A stretch of 64,000 nt of DNA from Macrotis lagotis (GCF_037893015.1 NC_133663.1:223600173-223664172), one strand, 5' to 3'; shown: positions 10,915-21,458, counted from the first letter of the stretch. The notes: generated by a model not told the origin, from the sequence alone. Program-made: numbers and translations.

Positions 10915-12526
10915 TAGGACCAGATGACAGAGTAAATGCAGGAAATCCCGGCAGCTATCCCTCAGACCACTCTAAATGCCTTTAAATAGTGACTATAACC
11001 AAATTCTACATTGGCAGAACTCATAGAAAGGCTGAGTGAAACAATTTTCCAGCCCAAGACAACTTGGAAGATCATGAGGAAAGGTCTGTTACACTGAGGT
11101 AGGAAAGGGCCACAGTGCAAGACATCTCTAGTCATCCAGGAAAAAAGCTGAGATATGGTTGGGTCTCTGGGGATGCTTGGGTACATGGCAGCAGCAGTGG
11201 ATTCCAGACTCCTCAGCCCAGGGATTATCAAAGACAATTTAGAAGGTCAGCAGGAAAACTCTACTGCACTAGAGAAAGTAGACCTCCTTACAGCTCCAGG
11301 GCAGAGGGGAGTCCTTGTGATCATCCCCATGATGCTTCAGTGGATCAGAATGAAAAGGACTCCTGGTTATTGGGATCCCTCCTTGAGTGAAGTAGAGTTT
11401 TAGGGAGACACTAGAGCAGGACCTTGGGCTATTTTGTATACTGCCTCAAATTAATCTTCCAGTGTATGAAACTATTTCTGTCATCAGAAACAGCCCTGGG
11501 GAACCATCCAGAAGTTACCTGGCCACTGCTTCCAGGATGTTAAGGGTTTGAGAATGAGATTGCTATCTCCAAAGCAAGTCTCTGTGGCTTTGCCCATACT
11601 TAGATCCCAGTCTTAGAGAGGGGATCCTTACCTCCACAGTGGAGCAGGAACTCTCCTTATAGCTCCAGGGAAGAGGGGAGTTCTTGTGGTCATCCCCAGA
11701 CCAGAGCTTACATCAGAAGAGTGGTCAGAGTTCTCAAGACCTTGAAGGAATTAAGGTCCTTTGGCGTGGGTGTATCCCTGAAAACAGTTGCAAAAGCACT
11801 GAAAAGGGAACTGAATATAAAGGTATAATATGTCATGAAGATGGCATTAATGGGTGGGAAAGGAATATACTGGGAGAAAGGGAAAGGATAGATAGAATGG
11901 GCTGAGTTATTTCACATAAAAGCTTTTGCAATGTAGCAGAAAAGGGAAAGGTGAGGGGGGATGATTGAGCCTTTACTCTCATAAGAAATGACTTAGAGGA
12001 AATCACATAAACATTCAATTGGGTATAGAAATCTGTCCTTCCTTAAAGGAAAATAGGAAAGGAAAGGAATGAGAGAAAGGGGACAGGGAGAGGGGAGGTA
12101 TAGGTGATAGAAGAGAGAAGATTATGGGAGAGGGTAGTCAGATACAAAATACTTTTGAGGAGGGAGAGGGGAAAGGAAAGAAAGAATAGAATAAATGGAG
12201 GTGGTAAGAATAGAATGGAGGGAAATACAACTAGCAATAGTAACCATGGGGAAAAATATTGAAGCAATTTCTCTGATGGACTTGTAAGAAAGAATGCTAT
12301 GCATCTCCAAAACAGAACTGATGGCATCTGAATACAGACTGAAGCACACTTTCTTTTCCTCTCACTTTATTTTTTCTTGAGGTTTCTCTCTCTTTGTGTT
12401 TGTGGGGGATGATTATGTTTACTTTTGCAACAACACTATTGCATTAATGTGAAAAAATAAACAAAAAATGATTGGTAAATATTACCATGGCTTGTAGTTA
12501 GAAAAATAAATAAAATTTAAAAAAAA
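10915..12526 (+). mobile_element. Half-L1-like, L1-derived non-autonomous element
   Basis: The element opens with an L1 5' UTR-type sequence ('GGACCAGATGACAGAGTAAA', 'AATTTTCCAGCCCAAGACAA') and continues with a 5' leader containing an internal duplication (units at 11286 and 11657). It then passes through a purine-rich tract like the L1 region between ORF1 and ORF2 (about 11880-12290). It ends directly in a L1-type 3' UTR and A-rich tail near 12526. No endonuclease or reverse transcriptase frame is present. The arrangement recalls the HAL1 group (L1 relatives lacking most of ORF2), but I could not make out ORF1 clearly. It may equally be an L1 with a large internal deletion. Confidence 0.5.
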
Positions 12527-12675
12527 ATCAGGACCCTGAAATCTACAGATTATGCAGGGTTATTTTCTATTGTTTCATTCATGGGCCACCAGTCAGCTTC
12601 TTTGGAGAAATAAATTTCAAATAAAATTAAGCAATGATGGCTTCATTGCTTCATTCATGTGCATCTCTTCTGTAT
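12527..12675 (-). pseudogene. Possible 3' UTR remnant of the NEK6 retropseudogene
   Basis: This sequence lies on the far side of L1-A from the NEK6 retropseudogene body. It must have adjoined the terminal NEK6 codons before L1-A inserted, because the two copies of the insertion's target-site duplication carry those codons. It may therefore be old NEK6 3' UTR or simply the original flank. I cannot recognise UTR sequence by eye. Confidence 0.3.
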
Positions 12676-12689
12676 TAAAGTGCTGGCAT
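12676..12689. repeat. Target-site duplication, 5' copy, of L1-A
   Basis: TAAAGTGCTGGCAT. The 3' copy at 19527-19540 reads TAAAGTGTTGGCAT, one mismatch. The TT/AAAG context fits cleavage by the L1 endonuclease. The pair fixes the extent and orientation of L1-A. Confidence 0.92.
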
Positions 12690-13483
12690 GGACTTCCGGC
12701 CAAGATGGCAGAGAGAAGACAGGCACAGTTCTAAAGTCTCCTGATCTCTTCCCCATCTATCACATGAAACATACCTCTTAAAAGAAATCTGACTCAAAAA
12801 AAACCCAGGAGGAAAAGCCAGGAGAAAGAACATCTATCTCACGATTTGTCTCCTGCTGCAGCTTTGGTAGAATTCAGGCAGGTGAGTCTGGGCTCAGAGG
12901 GAGGATCAGCCCCGGATCAGCCAGATTAACAGCTGAATTGGAACCCGGAGTCTGAGGGCCGGAAAGCGGGACCTGCTGGATCAGCAGTGGGGCTGACGAA
13001 AGGGGCTTGTTTCTGTGGGGAAGCAGAGGCGCTGGTGCTGGTGCTGTCCCCCTGGAGATTGGGGACGGGGCTGCGGGGAGAAGTCTGGTACAGGAGAGCT
13101 GTGGACACCATCCCTAGGCTCCTTGGTTCTGAGAAACTCTGAGTCCATGCCTCCATTGCACTGAGGCCTCTTCCCAAACGAACAATTGCAAACTGCTTCT
13201 GCCTCAGGCCCAGGTGTGTGAGCAAAAGAACCAGACCAGCTGAGTAATGACCTCAGGCCAGGGTAAAGCCCACCATTGATTGAAGGCAAAAGAATTCAAT
13301 AGTTCCAACTCCTCCCTTTCCGGCAAAGGGAGAAGGCCTCGCAACCCAGGTCACAAGACACTCCAGAGAGGGCAACCATCACCTCCTACTGGCCATCCAG
13401 AGAAACTGAACTCAGTAAAGCCTTTGGCAATCCCAAGCCCAGGTGAACCAGCGCCACCCCCCCCAACTCAAGGTCTTAGCATA
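12690..13483 (+). promoter_or_regulatory. 5' UTR and internal promoter region of L1-A
   Basis: This is a G+C-rich leader (densest at 12890-13080, with several CpG) in an otherwise A+T-rich window, as expected for the internal L1 promoter. AAGATGGC lies at 12702-12709. A frame open from 13280 continues without a stop into ORF1. It contains one copy of the 'CCTACTGGCC' unit that is tandemly tripled in L1-B. Confidence 0.7.
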
Positions 13484-14525
13484 ATGAAGAAGGGTCAGCG
13501 AAAAGGTGGCTTCATAGAAAAATTCCTGGAAGGGAAAGACCCCAACTCAGAGAGACCTGGAACCTCTGAGGAGAATGCAATCTGGTCTCTAGCACAGAAA
13601 GACTTCCTTGAAGAAATAAGGAAGGAGGTTAAAAATTTGGGAGAGACAATTAATACCTTGCAACAAGAAAACAAAACCTTAGAAAGTACAATTGGACAAA
13701 CACAAAAGGAGAATAAATCTCTCAGATCATCAATTGGACAATTACAAAATGAGAATAATTCTCTCAGATCCTCAAATCAGCAAATGCAAAAAGAAATTAA
13801 TTCTCTCAAAACCTCAATTGGTCAAATGGAAAGCTCTTTCAAAAGCAGAATTGACCTACTGGAAAAGGAGTTGCAAAAGGATAATGAAGAAAACTCCTCC
13901 CCCCAAAAAATAATGGAGTCTACAGAAACTAATGACTCCACAAGACAGCAAGAGTCAGTTAAACAAAATCAAAAAATAGAAACAAATAGAAACAAATATA
14001 AAATACCTCAACAACAAAACCACTGACCTTGAGAATAGATCAAGGAAGGGCAACCTGAAAATTATAGGACTTCCTGAAAACATTGAAGAGAAAAAAAAAG
14101 CCTGGACTTAATATTACAGGATCTAGTGATGGAAAACTGCCCTGATATCATGGAATCAGAGGGCAAAGTAGTTATTGAAAGAGTACATTGATCCCCACCA
14201 GAAAAAGATCCTAAAATGAAAACACCAAGCAATGTTGTGGCCAAACTGCAGAACTATCAGATACAAGAGAAAATCCTGCAAGCAGCCAGAAGGAAACAAT
14301 TTAAATATCAAGGAGAGACAATAAGGATCACGCAGGACCTGGCTACACCAACATTAAGGGATCGAAGGGCCTGGAACGAGATATTTCAAAGAGCACAGAA
14401 TCTACTTTCCTGCAAAGCTGAGCCCTCTTTTCCAGGGAAAAAAGATGGACATTTAATGAAATGGAAGAATTCCAAAAATTTCTGATGAAAAGACCAGAGC
14501 TAAACAGAAAATTTGGACATCAAAC
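13484..14525 (+). pseudogene. L1-A ORF1 (RNA-binding protein), frameshifted
   Basis: ORF1p is the trimeric nucleic-acid chaperone that coats L1 RNA. The ATG at 13484 is preferred because the same start context (MKKG-x-x-KGG-x-IEKFLEGKD) occurs at 55119 in L1-B. The first ~180 codons stay open. After a basic N-terminus comes a long heptad coiled coil, with repeated units of the type (S/N)SL-x-(S/T)SIGQ-x(Q/M)-x-N/KE, clearly built from 21-residue repeats. The first frame stops at 14024. The RRM-like part ('LKIIGLPENIE' type) appears in another frame. The C-terminal domain (NVVAKLQNYQ...KILQAARRKQFKYQG...IRITQDLA) is open at 14216-14485. At least two frameshifts and a stop after 'KNF' break it, so no full protein can be made. 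Confidence 0.9.
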
Positions 14526-15350
14526 AGGAGGTTCAAGAGGCACATGAAAAGGTAAAAAAAAAAGGGGGGGTGGTAAAAGGAAAAAAAAATGCAATCCAGT
14601 AAGTTAGTTGAAACTGGCTATATTCCAGCATGGGGGGTAAAAAAGAAAAGATTCTCATAAACCTTGAGAAATGTAACTCTAACAGAGAGAATACACCTAG
14701 CCAGAAATGATGGACATTCATGACCTATCCATGAGACTACTATATAATAGGATGTAACTGGCTTTAACCCCATTTGGGAGAAAGACTCTAATAACTCTCA
14801 GGAATTTTGACTCTATTCGATAGAATATACAGAACTAGAAGGGACAGACACTCAGAATTTTCTATGAGTTAGATAGAATGATCTAAAAAAAAAAACACTA
14901 CCGCCCTACAACGGGGAACAGGAAAGAGATGGGAGGAGGGAGGGTATTGAATGGGGTAAATCTCATTACACTAACAGGTACAAAACACCTATGGTAATAG
15001 TGGGGAAGAATGGAACAGAGGAGAAACACCTGAATCTTCTTCTCATCAGACTTGGCTTAAAGTCAACCTACACATACTCAGTTAACTTATAAAACATCTA
15101 ACTTTTCAAGTATTAAAAGGGGAAAAGGGGAGGGGGGATGGAGAAAGGGAAGGGGAGTGGGGGAAATAAGGGGGAATAATAAAAGGAAGGGAAGTGAAAA
15201 GGGAAAAAGGGAAAGAGGAAAGAAAGGGGAGGGTGTGATATAGGAGGGCAAACACACTGAAGGGGATGGTTTTCACAAACAAAAGACTGGGGAATATGGA
15301 TAAAAGGGGGAAGGGGGGAAAAATACAAACACAGGGAAGATAGCACAGAG
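14526..15350 (+). other. L1-A inter-ORF spacer with polypurine tract
   Basis: No coding signal. The + strand is almost entirely A and G from about 15110 to 15350 (GGGGAAAAGGGG-like runs). The equivalent tract in L1-B lies at 56680-56780, so the tract belongs to the family rather than to this copy. Minus-strand frames through it are compositional artefacts. Confidence 0.7.
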
Positions 15351-15353
15351 GGC

Positions 15354-16376
15354 AATAAAGAATTAGTAATCATAACCTCGAATGTGAATGGGATGAACTC
15401 TCCCTTAAAACATAAGCAAATAGCAGAGTGGATTAAAAACCAGAATCCTACAATATGCTCCTTACAAGAAACTCATTTGAAGCAGAGAGATACATATAGA
15501 GTAAAGGTAAAAGGTTGGAGCAAAATATATTTTGCTTCAGCTGAAGTAAAAAAAAAGGGGGGAGCAATTCTTATCTCAGACAAAACATCAGCAAAAATAG
15601 ATAGGGTTAAAAGAGATAAGGAAGGAAACTATATCCTCCTAAAAGGTACCATAGACAATAAAGTCATTTCAATATTGAATATATATGCGCCCAGTGGCAC
15701 ACCATCCAAATTCTTAGAGGGGAAGCTGAAAGAATTACACGAAGAAATAGACAGCAAAACTCTACTAGTGGGAGACCTCAACCTCCCGCTATCAGATCTA
15801 GATAAATCGAATCATAAAACAAACAAGAAAGAAATTATGGAGGTAAATAGATTGTTAGAAAAATTAGATATGGTAGATTTATGGAGGAAACTGAATGGGG
15901 ATAGAAAGGAATATACCTTTTTCTCTGCAGTATATGGAACGTATACAAAAATTGACCATGTACTAGGACATAAAAACCTAATGATCAAATGCAGAAAGGC
16001 AGAAATAGTGAATACATCTTTCTCAGATCACAATGCAATAAAAGTCATATGCAATACTGGGCCAAGGTGACATAGACCCAGAACAAATTGGAAACTGAAT
16101 AACCTCATTTTAAAAAATGAGTGGACCAAAAAACAAATTATAGAAAGAATTAACCATTTTATCCTAGATAATGATAATAATGAAACAACATACCAAAACC
16201 TATGGGATTCATTCAAAGCAACTCTCAGGGGATATATTATAGCTCTAAATGCTTATATGAATAAATTGGAGAAAGAGGAAATCAATGAACTAAACATGCA
16301 ACTAAAAAAATTAGAGGAAGAACAAATCAAAAATCCCCAATTAAGTACCCAATTAGAAATTCTAAAAATTAAATGA
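15354..16376 (+). pseudogene. L1-A ORF2, endonuclease domain and linker
   Basis: Apurinic-type endonuclease that nicks target DNA for target-primed reverse transcription. The frame is open across the whole domain to a stop at 16068. Motifs in order: NVNG (metal-binding Asn) at 15381, LQETHLK (Glu), IYAP (Tyr), GDLN (Asp and Asn), TKIDHVLG (Asp), SDHNAI (catalytic His) near 16028. Every catalytic residue I know for this family is present, so the domain looks intact at residue level. No ATG precedes the Asn motif in this frame, and the native start is not visible. After the stop, a one-base shift restores the linker (WKLNNLILKNEW..., then a Leu/Lys/Glu-rich coil) until another stop at 16374. 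Confidence 0.9.
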
Positions 16377-16699
16377 GAAATTAATAAATTTGAAAGCAAA
16401 AAAACTATTGAATTAATAAATAAAACCAAAAGTTGGTATTATGAAAAAACCAATAAAATTGCTAAACCTCTGGTCAATTTGATTAAAAAAAGAAGAAAAC
16501 CAAATTGCTAGTATCATAAGTGAAAAAGGTGAACTCACCACCAATGAGGAGGAAATTAAAGTAATAATTTGAAATTATTTTGCCCAACTCTATGCCAATA
16601 AATTTGATAATCTAAGTGAAATGGATGAATATTTACAAAAATATAAGTTGCCCAGGTTAAATGAAGAAGAGATTAAATATCTAAACCACCCTATCTCAG

Positions 16700-17964
16700 A
16701 AAAAAGAAATTCAACAAGCCATTACTGAACTTCCCCCCCAAAATCTCCAGGGCCTGATGGATTCACAAGTGAATTCTACCAAACATTTAAGGAACAATTG
16801 GTTCCAATCTTATATAAACTCTTTGGAAAAATAGGGGAAGATGGAACTCTGCCTAACTCTTTCTATGAAACCAATATGGTACTGTTACCTAAACCAGAAA
16901 GAGTTAAAACAGAGAAAGAAAATTATAGACCTATCTCCCTGATGAATATAGATGCAAAAATCCCAAATAAAATCTTAGCAAAACAATTACAACAATTCAT
17001 CACTAGGATAATACATTATGATCAAGTAGGATTTATTCCAGGAATGCAGGGTTGGTTCATTATTAGGAAAACTGTTAGTATACTCAATTATATCAAAAAC
17101 AAACCTATCAGAAATCATATGATCATATCAATAGATGCTGAAAAAGCTCTTGACAAAATACAGCATCCATTCCTATTAAAAACACTAGAGAGTATAAGAA
17201 TAAATGGACTGTTCCTTAAAATAATTAGCAGTATCTATCTGACACCATCAACAAGCATTATACTCAATGGGGATAGCCTAGAGGCATTCCCAATAAGATC
17301 AGGGGTAAAACAAGGGTGCCCATTATCACCAGTACTATTCAATTTTTTATTAGAAATGTTAGCAGCAGCAATTAGAGAAGAAAAAGAAATTAAAGGAATT
17401 AGAATTGGGAAGGAAGAGACAAAACTCTCACTCTTTGCAGATGATATGATGGTCTACCTAGAGAATCCCAAGAAATCATCTAAAAAACTACTGGAAACAA
17501 TTAGCAATTTTAGCAAAGTTGCAGGTTATAAAATAAACCCTCATAAATTCTCAACTTTTCTATATATGTCTAGCAAGAAACAGCAGGAAGAGCTAGAAAG
17601 AGAAATCCCATTCAAAGTAACCTCAGACAATATAAAATATTTGGGAGTCTATTTGCCGAGACAGATTCAGAATCTTTTTGAAAATAATTATAAAACACTT
17701 CTCACACAAATTAAATTAGATTTAAATAACTGGGCAAATGTCAACTGCTCGTGGATAGGTAGAGCTAATATAATAAAAATGACAATTCTACCAAAACTAA
17801 ACTATCTGTTTAGTGCCCTACCAATCAAAATTCCAAAAAATTACTTTAACGAGTTAGAAAAAATTGTAAGCAAATTCATATGGAGAAATAAAAAGTCAAG
17901 AATTGCCCGGAGCTTAATGAAAAAAAAATTGCAAAAGAAGGTGGCGTATCCCTACCCGATTTAA
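16700..17964 (+). pseudogene. L1-A ORF2, reverse transcriptase domain
   Basis: RNA-dependent DNA polymerase core. The frame is open from 16798 to 17964 (388 codons). Landmarks: [21 protein letters not shown], motif [13 protein letters not shown] (catalytic Asp about residue 113; the common Phe is Leu here), [10 protein letters not shown], and motif C FADD at 17434-17445 (Asp 215 and 216). These are followed by the KINPHK-S/T and YLGVYL segments and the thumb region with FIWRNK. The catalytic triad is complete. Upstream, the link to the endonuclease is broken by several frameshifts (16480-16730), and the frame ends prematurely at 17964. Confidence 0.93.
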
Positions 17965-19070
17965 AATTATATTATAAAGCATAAGTCACGAAAACTGTTT
18001 AGTATTGGCTAAGAAATAGAGTGGTGGACCAGTGGAATACACTAGGTGTAAAAGCAGGAGATGATTATAGTAAGCTGCTGTTTGATAAACCCAAAGAGTC
18101 TGGCCATTGGGATAAAAACTCCCTCTTTGATAAAAATTGCTGGGAAAATTGGAAGTTAGTATGGAAGTAACTTAGATTAGACCAACACCTCATACCCTTT
18201 ACCAAGATAAGATCCAAATGGTTACAGGACATAGACATAAAAAACAATACTATAAGCAAATTAGAAGATCAAGGACTAGTCTACCTGTCAGATCTATGGA
18301 AAGGGGAACAGTTTATGACTAAGGACGAGTTGGAGAACATCACCAAAAACCAATTAGATGATTTCAATTACATTAAATTAAAAAGCTTTTGCACAGATAA
18401 AACCACTGTAACCAAAATCAAAACAAATGTAGTAAATTGGGAAACAATCTTTACAACTCATGATTCTGACAAAGGAGTCATTTTTGAAATATACAGAGAA
18501 CTGAGTCATATTTTTAAAACAAAACACCATTCCCCAATTGACAAATGGTCAAAGGATATGCAAAGGCAATTTACAGATGAGGAGATCAAAGTAATCCATA
18601 GCCATATGAAAAAATGCTCTAAATCATTAATTATTAGAGAAATGCAAATTAAAGCTTCTCTGAGGTACCACCTCACAGCTCTCAGACTGGCCAGTATGAC
18701 CAGGAAGGAAAATGATCATTGTTGGAAGGGATGTGGGAAATCTGGGACACTATTACACTGTTGGTGGAGCTGTGAACTCATTCAACCCTTCTGGAGAGCT
18801 ATTTGGAACTATGCCCAAAGGGCAACAAAAATGTGCATACCCTTTGACCCAGCAATGCCACTACTGGGTCTATACCCTGAAGAGATGAGGAAAAAGGTTA
18901 AAAACATTACTTGTACAAAAATATTTATAGCAGCCCTGTTTGTGGTGGCAAAGAATTGGAAATCCAGTAAATGTCCTTCAATTGGGGAATGGCTTAGCAA
19001 ACTGTGGTATATGTATGTCCTGTAACACTATTATTTTATTAGAAACCAGAAGGGACGGGATTTCACGGAA
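17965..19070 (+). pseudogene. L1-A ORF2, C-terminal part with Cys-rich motif
   Basis: The final third of ORF2p, needed for nucleic-acid binding. After frameshifts and a stop near 18169, the frame at 18315-19025 is open for 236 codons. It includes SFCTDKT, an IDKWSKDMQRQFT segment, and the Cys-rich knuckle CWKGCGK...HCWWSC at 18719-18780, then CIPFDPAMPLLGLYP. The frame ends at a stop at 19023, slightly before the usual terminus, which is readable beyond as FIRNQKG. A four-Cys/His pattern of this type is standard for mammalian L1. Confidence 0.9.
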
Positions 19071-19526
19071 ACCTGGAGGGATTTGCATGAACTGATGCTG
19101 CGTGAGATGGGCAGAATCAGAAAAACACTGTACACCCTAACAGCAACATGGGAGTGATGTTCAACCTTAAAGGACTTGCTCATTCCATCAGGGCAACAAT
19201 CGGGAACAATTTTCGGCTGTCTGCAAAGGAGAGTACCATCTGTATCCAGATAAGGAGCTGTGGAGTTTGAACAAAGTTCAAGGACTATTCCCTTTAATTT
19301 AGAAAAAAACAGATAGCTTATTGTCTGATCTTGTTACCTCTTAGACTTCTCTTCTCTTTAAGATATGATTTCTCTCTCATCACACCCAATTTGGAACAAG
19401 GTACAACATGGAAACAAAGTAAAGACTGACAGAGTGCTTTTTGTGGTGAGGAGAGGGGAGGGAAGCAAGATTGGGGGAAAAATGTAAAATTCAAACAATA
19501 TCTTTAATAAAAATAAATTTAAAAAA
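19071..19526 (+). other. L1-A 3' UTR and A-rich tail
   Basis: The 3' UTR includes a G-rich stretch (GGTGAGGAGAGGGGAGGGAAG at 19444-19464, with the common L1 3' G-tract character) and ends in AATAAA-type repeats from 19505. Confidence 0.85.
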
Positions 19527-19540
19527 TAAAGTGTTGGCAT
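19527..19540. repeat. Target-site duplication, 3' copy, of L1-A
   Basis: TAAAGTGTTGGCAT, partner of 12676-12689 with one mismatch. Read on the minus strand it carries the final codons of the NEK6 retropseudogene. Confidence 0.92.
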
Positions 19541-20290
19541 TCCAGATGTGTATCTGTTTGATTAGTTCATGTGCATAGCCAATGTGTTAGTTCTCTGGTC
19601 AGGGCCTAGATATGGGCATATACTGCACAATTCCCCTTCTCAGTCATGTTCTCGAAGAAGAAGAAGAAGGTAGTCACTTTGTTATTTTCTGGCAAAGAAA
19701 AGAACCACCATCTCATATCAGATTTAAAAGTTTTAATCATTTTCATGAATTTTCTTCAGGGTCATGTAGCAAGGTGTTCCAACTAAGGAATGTGCTTTAG
19801 GAACTGAAGCAGATGCCAGACCAAGATTTTCCAGTTTCATCCATCTGTGGCTGTTATCAACACATTGGCAGGTTTTATGTCTCTGGGCATCACCCTGTGT
19901 GAATGATGTTTTTCAGGTAGATACACAATTGCACAAAATAATTCCAGACTGTCCTCTTGGGGATTAACCATTTCTGCTTTTTTAAAAACTTAATCATCCA
20001 AGAGAGGTTACTTGTATCAGCCAACTCCAGGACAGTGTTAAGTTCAGTGTCTTCAATGAAAGAGTTCAAATACTTAATAATATTTAGATGGTTCAGTTGT
20101 TTCAAAATATTGAAATCTTTAATGCAGTCTTTCTGGGCTTTGGTGTCCACTATTTCAAATATCTGGACTTTCTTCAGACCAGTAGTTTTCCTGTCCAGAG
20201 ACAAGTTGCTTCTCTGTCCCTAGCACAGGCTGATGATCTGATGTGTTGTCCTTTCTTAAGTATCATGACAATTTTACAAAAAAGGCTGAC
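19541..20290 (-). pseudogene. NEK6 processed pseudogene, 3' end cut by L1-A
   Basis: A retrocopy of the mitotic Ser/Thr kinase NEK6, or less likely its paralogue NEK7. On the minus strand from 20204 the frame reads DRKT...LKKVQIFE, then LKQLNH-x-NIIKYL-x-SFIED, ELN-x-VLELAD, KKQK-x-LIP-x-RTVW-x-YFVQL. NIIKYL-x-SF and FE favour NEK6 over NEK7. After a stop at about 19890 another frame gives [12 protein letters not shown], where the catalytic-loop HRD has become PRD. Then come HSLVGTPCYM and IHEND, and near 19550 the C-terminal end HIGYAHELIKQIHIWN. There are several frameshifts and stops, and part of the C-lobe is missing. No introns interrupt it, so it arose by retroposition. It cannot make a kinase. 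Confidence 0.85.
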
Positions 20291-20575
20291 AGCTCCTGCA
20301 GGCAAAGTACCAGAGGGATTGGAAGAAATACATTCTAGACAGAAGGGAACAGTTTTGCAAAAGTAAACAGATGAGAGATGATGTACAAGGTGTCTCCCTC
20401 AAAATTAGTGCAGTTTTAAGCTATTAAAGCTTAAATGTTGTAAAATGGATAGGAAATAATAAATATGCCTATGATGTTCAGATAAGTAAAATAATGTTTG
20501 AGCGGAAACAAAGCAGGAATAGAGATTGTGGGTTGAAAAAAAATAAATGAATTTCACTCCTGTTAATCAAGTTTT
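20290..20575. other. No recognised gene or repeat
   Basis: Possibly NEK6 5' sequence at its left edge. Otherwise unassigned A-rich DNA. Confidence 0.35.
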
Positions 20576-20579
20576 TATT

Positions 20580-21135
20580 GAGCTGCCTCTAACTTGGTCT
20601 TGTCAAGCAGGCCAGAGAGAGAGAGCCTGCAAATCTGATAGCAGTTTATTAATTACTTTCTTTGTAAGGAACCAATTTGCAAATCATGGGATTACTTCAT
20701 TCCTTGGAGCTCCACCTTGTTGTTGGAGAATCAACTATTTTATACATGATCATAAGTGAGAAGATGGATCATAAAACAATTAGATTTAGGGCTTGAATGA
20801 ACTTCCCAGGATATAAAACATTAAGGACAATACAATGATTACATCATTTGTGATCATCCAAATGAGAGTCCCATGTGAATGATTGGGTTGAATGTGTAGG
20901 TTGGAATTACAGTACAGTATAAATTAAACTGATATACTTCACTTAACACAGGCAAGCACAATTCAAGGGAAAATGTAGGACCTATCTTGATTAAAACTAA
21001 TTACTACCAGTCACTTTATTTTTATCATTTTCCCAGAGCCTGTAAAAAGGATCTTTAGAAATTAGATTATTATTATCATTATTATTATTACTAAATTCAT
21101 TTTACATGTCATATTTATCAATATAAAATTATAAT
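20580..21135 (+). repeat. Dispersed LTR-sized repeat, copy 1
   Basis: About 555 bp aligned along its length to 29820-30345 in the same orientation. Shared segments include 'GTAAGGAACCAATTTGCAAA' then 'TCATGGGAT', 'ACTGATATACTTCACTTAA', and 'GTAAAAAGGAT'. It contains a CCAAT box and an octamer-like ATTTGCAAAT at 20677-20686. It starts TGAG. Size and content suggest a solo LTR, but I cannot name the family or show a target-site duplication. Confidence 0.55.
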
Positions 21136-21292
21136 TCCCTTGACACTCCTACAACTTTGTAAGGGTAAAAGGTCCATGAATATAGTGCAATGCACATATT
21201 TTCACTCTTTCTGATGTATTGATCACTTTTGCTGCTCATTTTCTTTTTTATTTCTTTAAAATATTTACTTAAGTCCAAAAAAGTTATTTTTT

Positions 21293-21458
21293 CCTTTTTC
21301 TTTTTTAGGTTTTTTGCAAGGCAAACAGGGTTAAGTGGCTTGCCCAAGGCCACACAGCTAGGTAATTATTAAGTGTCTGAGGTCACATTTGAACTCAGGT
21401 ACTCCTGACTCCAGGGCCGGTGCTCTATCCACTGCACCACCTAGCCACCCCCCCCCCC
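21293..21458 (-). mobile_element. tRNA-derived CORE-SINE (WSINE1-like)
   Basis: Antisense copy: poly-T/C, 'TTTTTTGCAAGGCAAACAGG', 'GCACCACCTAGCCACC' followed by a C run. A 12 bp duplication, AAGTTATTTTTT, lies at 21281-21292 and 21459-21470. Confidence 0.93.

Larger units (their letters stand above)
12690..19526 (+). mobile_element. L1-A, full-length marsupial LINE-1 (~6.8 kb)
   Basis: A complete non-LTR retrotransposon: 5' UTR, ORF1, inter-ORF spacer, ORF2 (endonuclease, reverse transcriptase, Cys-rich C-terminus), 3' UTR and A-rich tail. It begins 'GACTTCCGGCCAAGATGGCA', including an AAGATGGC motif of the YY1-site type found at L1 promoters. It ends in AATAAA-rich sequence. The flanking 14 bp target-site duplication (one mismatch) shows an insertion that was not 5'-truncated. 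ORF1 and ORF2 each carry frameshifts and stops, so this copy cannot make full proteins. Divergence from L1-B at 54 kb is moderate and L1-A is the better preserved of the two. It interrupts an antisense NEK6 retropseudogene. Confidence 0.95.

Noticed and set aside
12043-12349. Minus-strand frames rich in Leu, Phe, Pro and Ser
   Set aside because: They are the complement of a polypurine tract, which has few stops and gives hydrophobic pseudo-proteins.
12926-13289. Two overlapping minus-strand frames of about 100 codons in the L1-A leader, recalling the antisense ORF0 of primate L1
   Set aside because: ORF0 is known only from primates. The frames lie in G+C-rich DNA where stops are rare. The matching part of L1-B keeps only a short similar piece (near 54580) and then diverges.
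15113-15373. 86-codon minus-strand frame
   Set aside because: Same cause: complement of the L1-A polypurine spacer.
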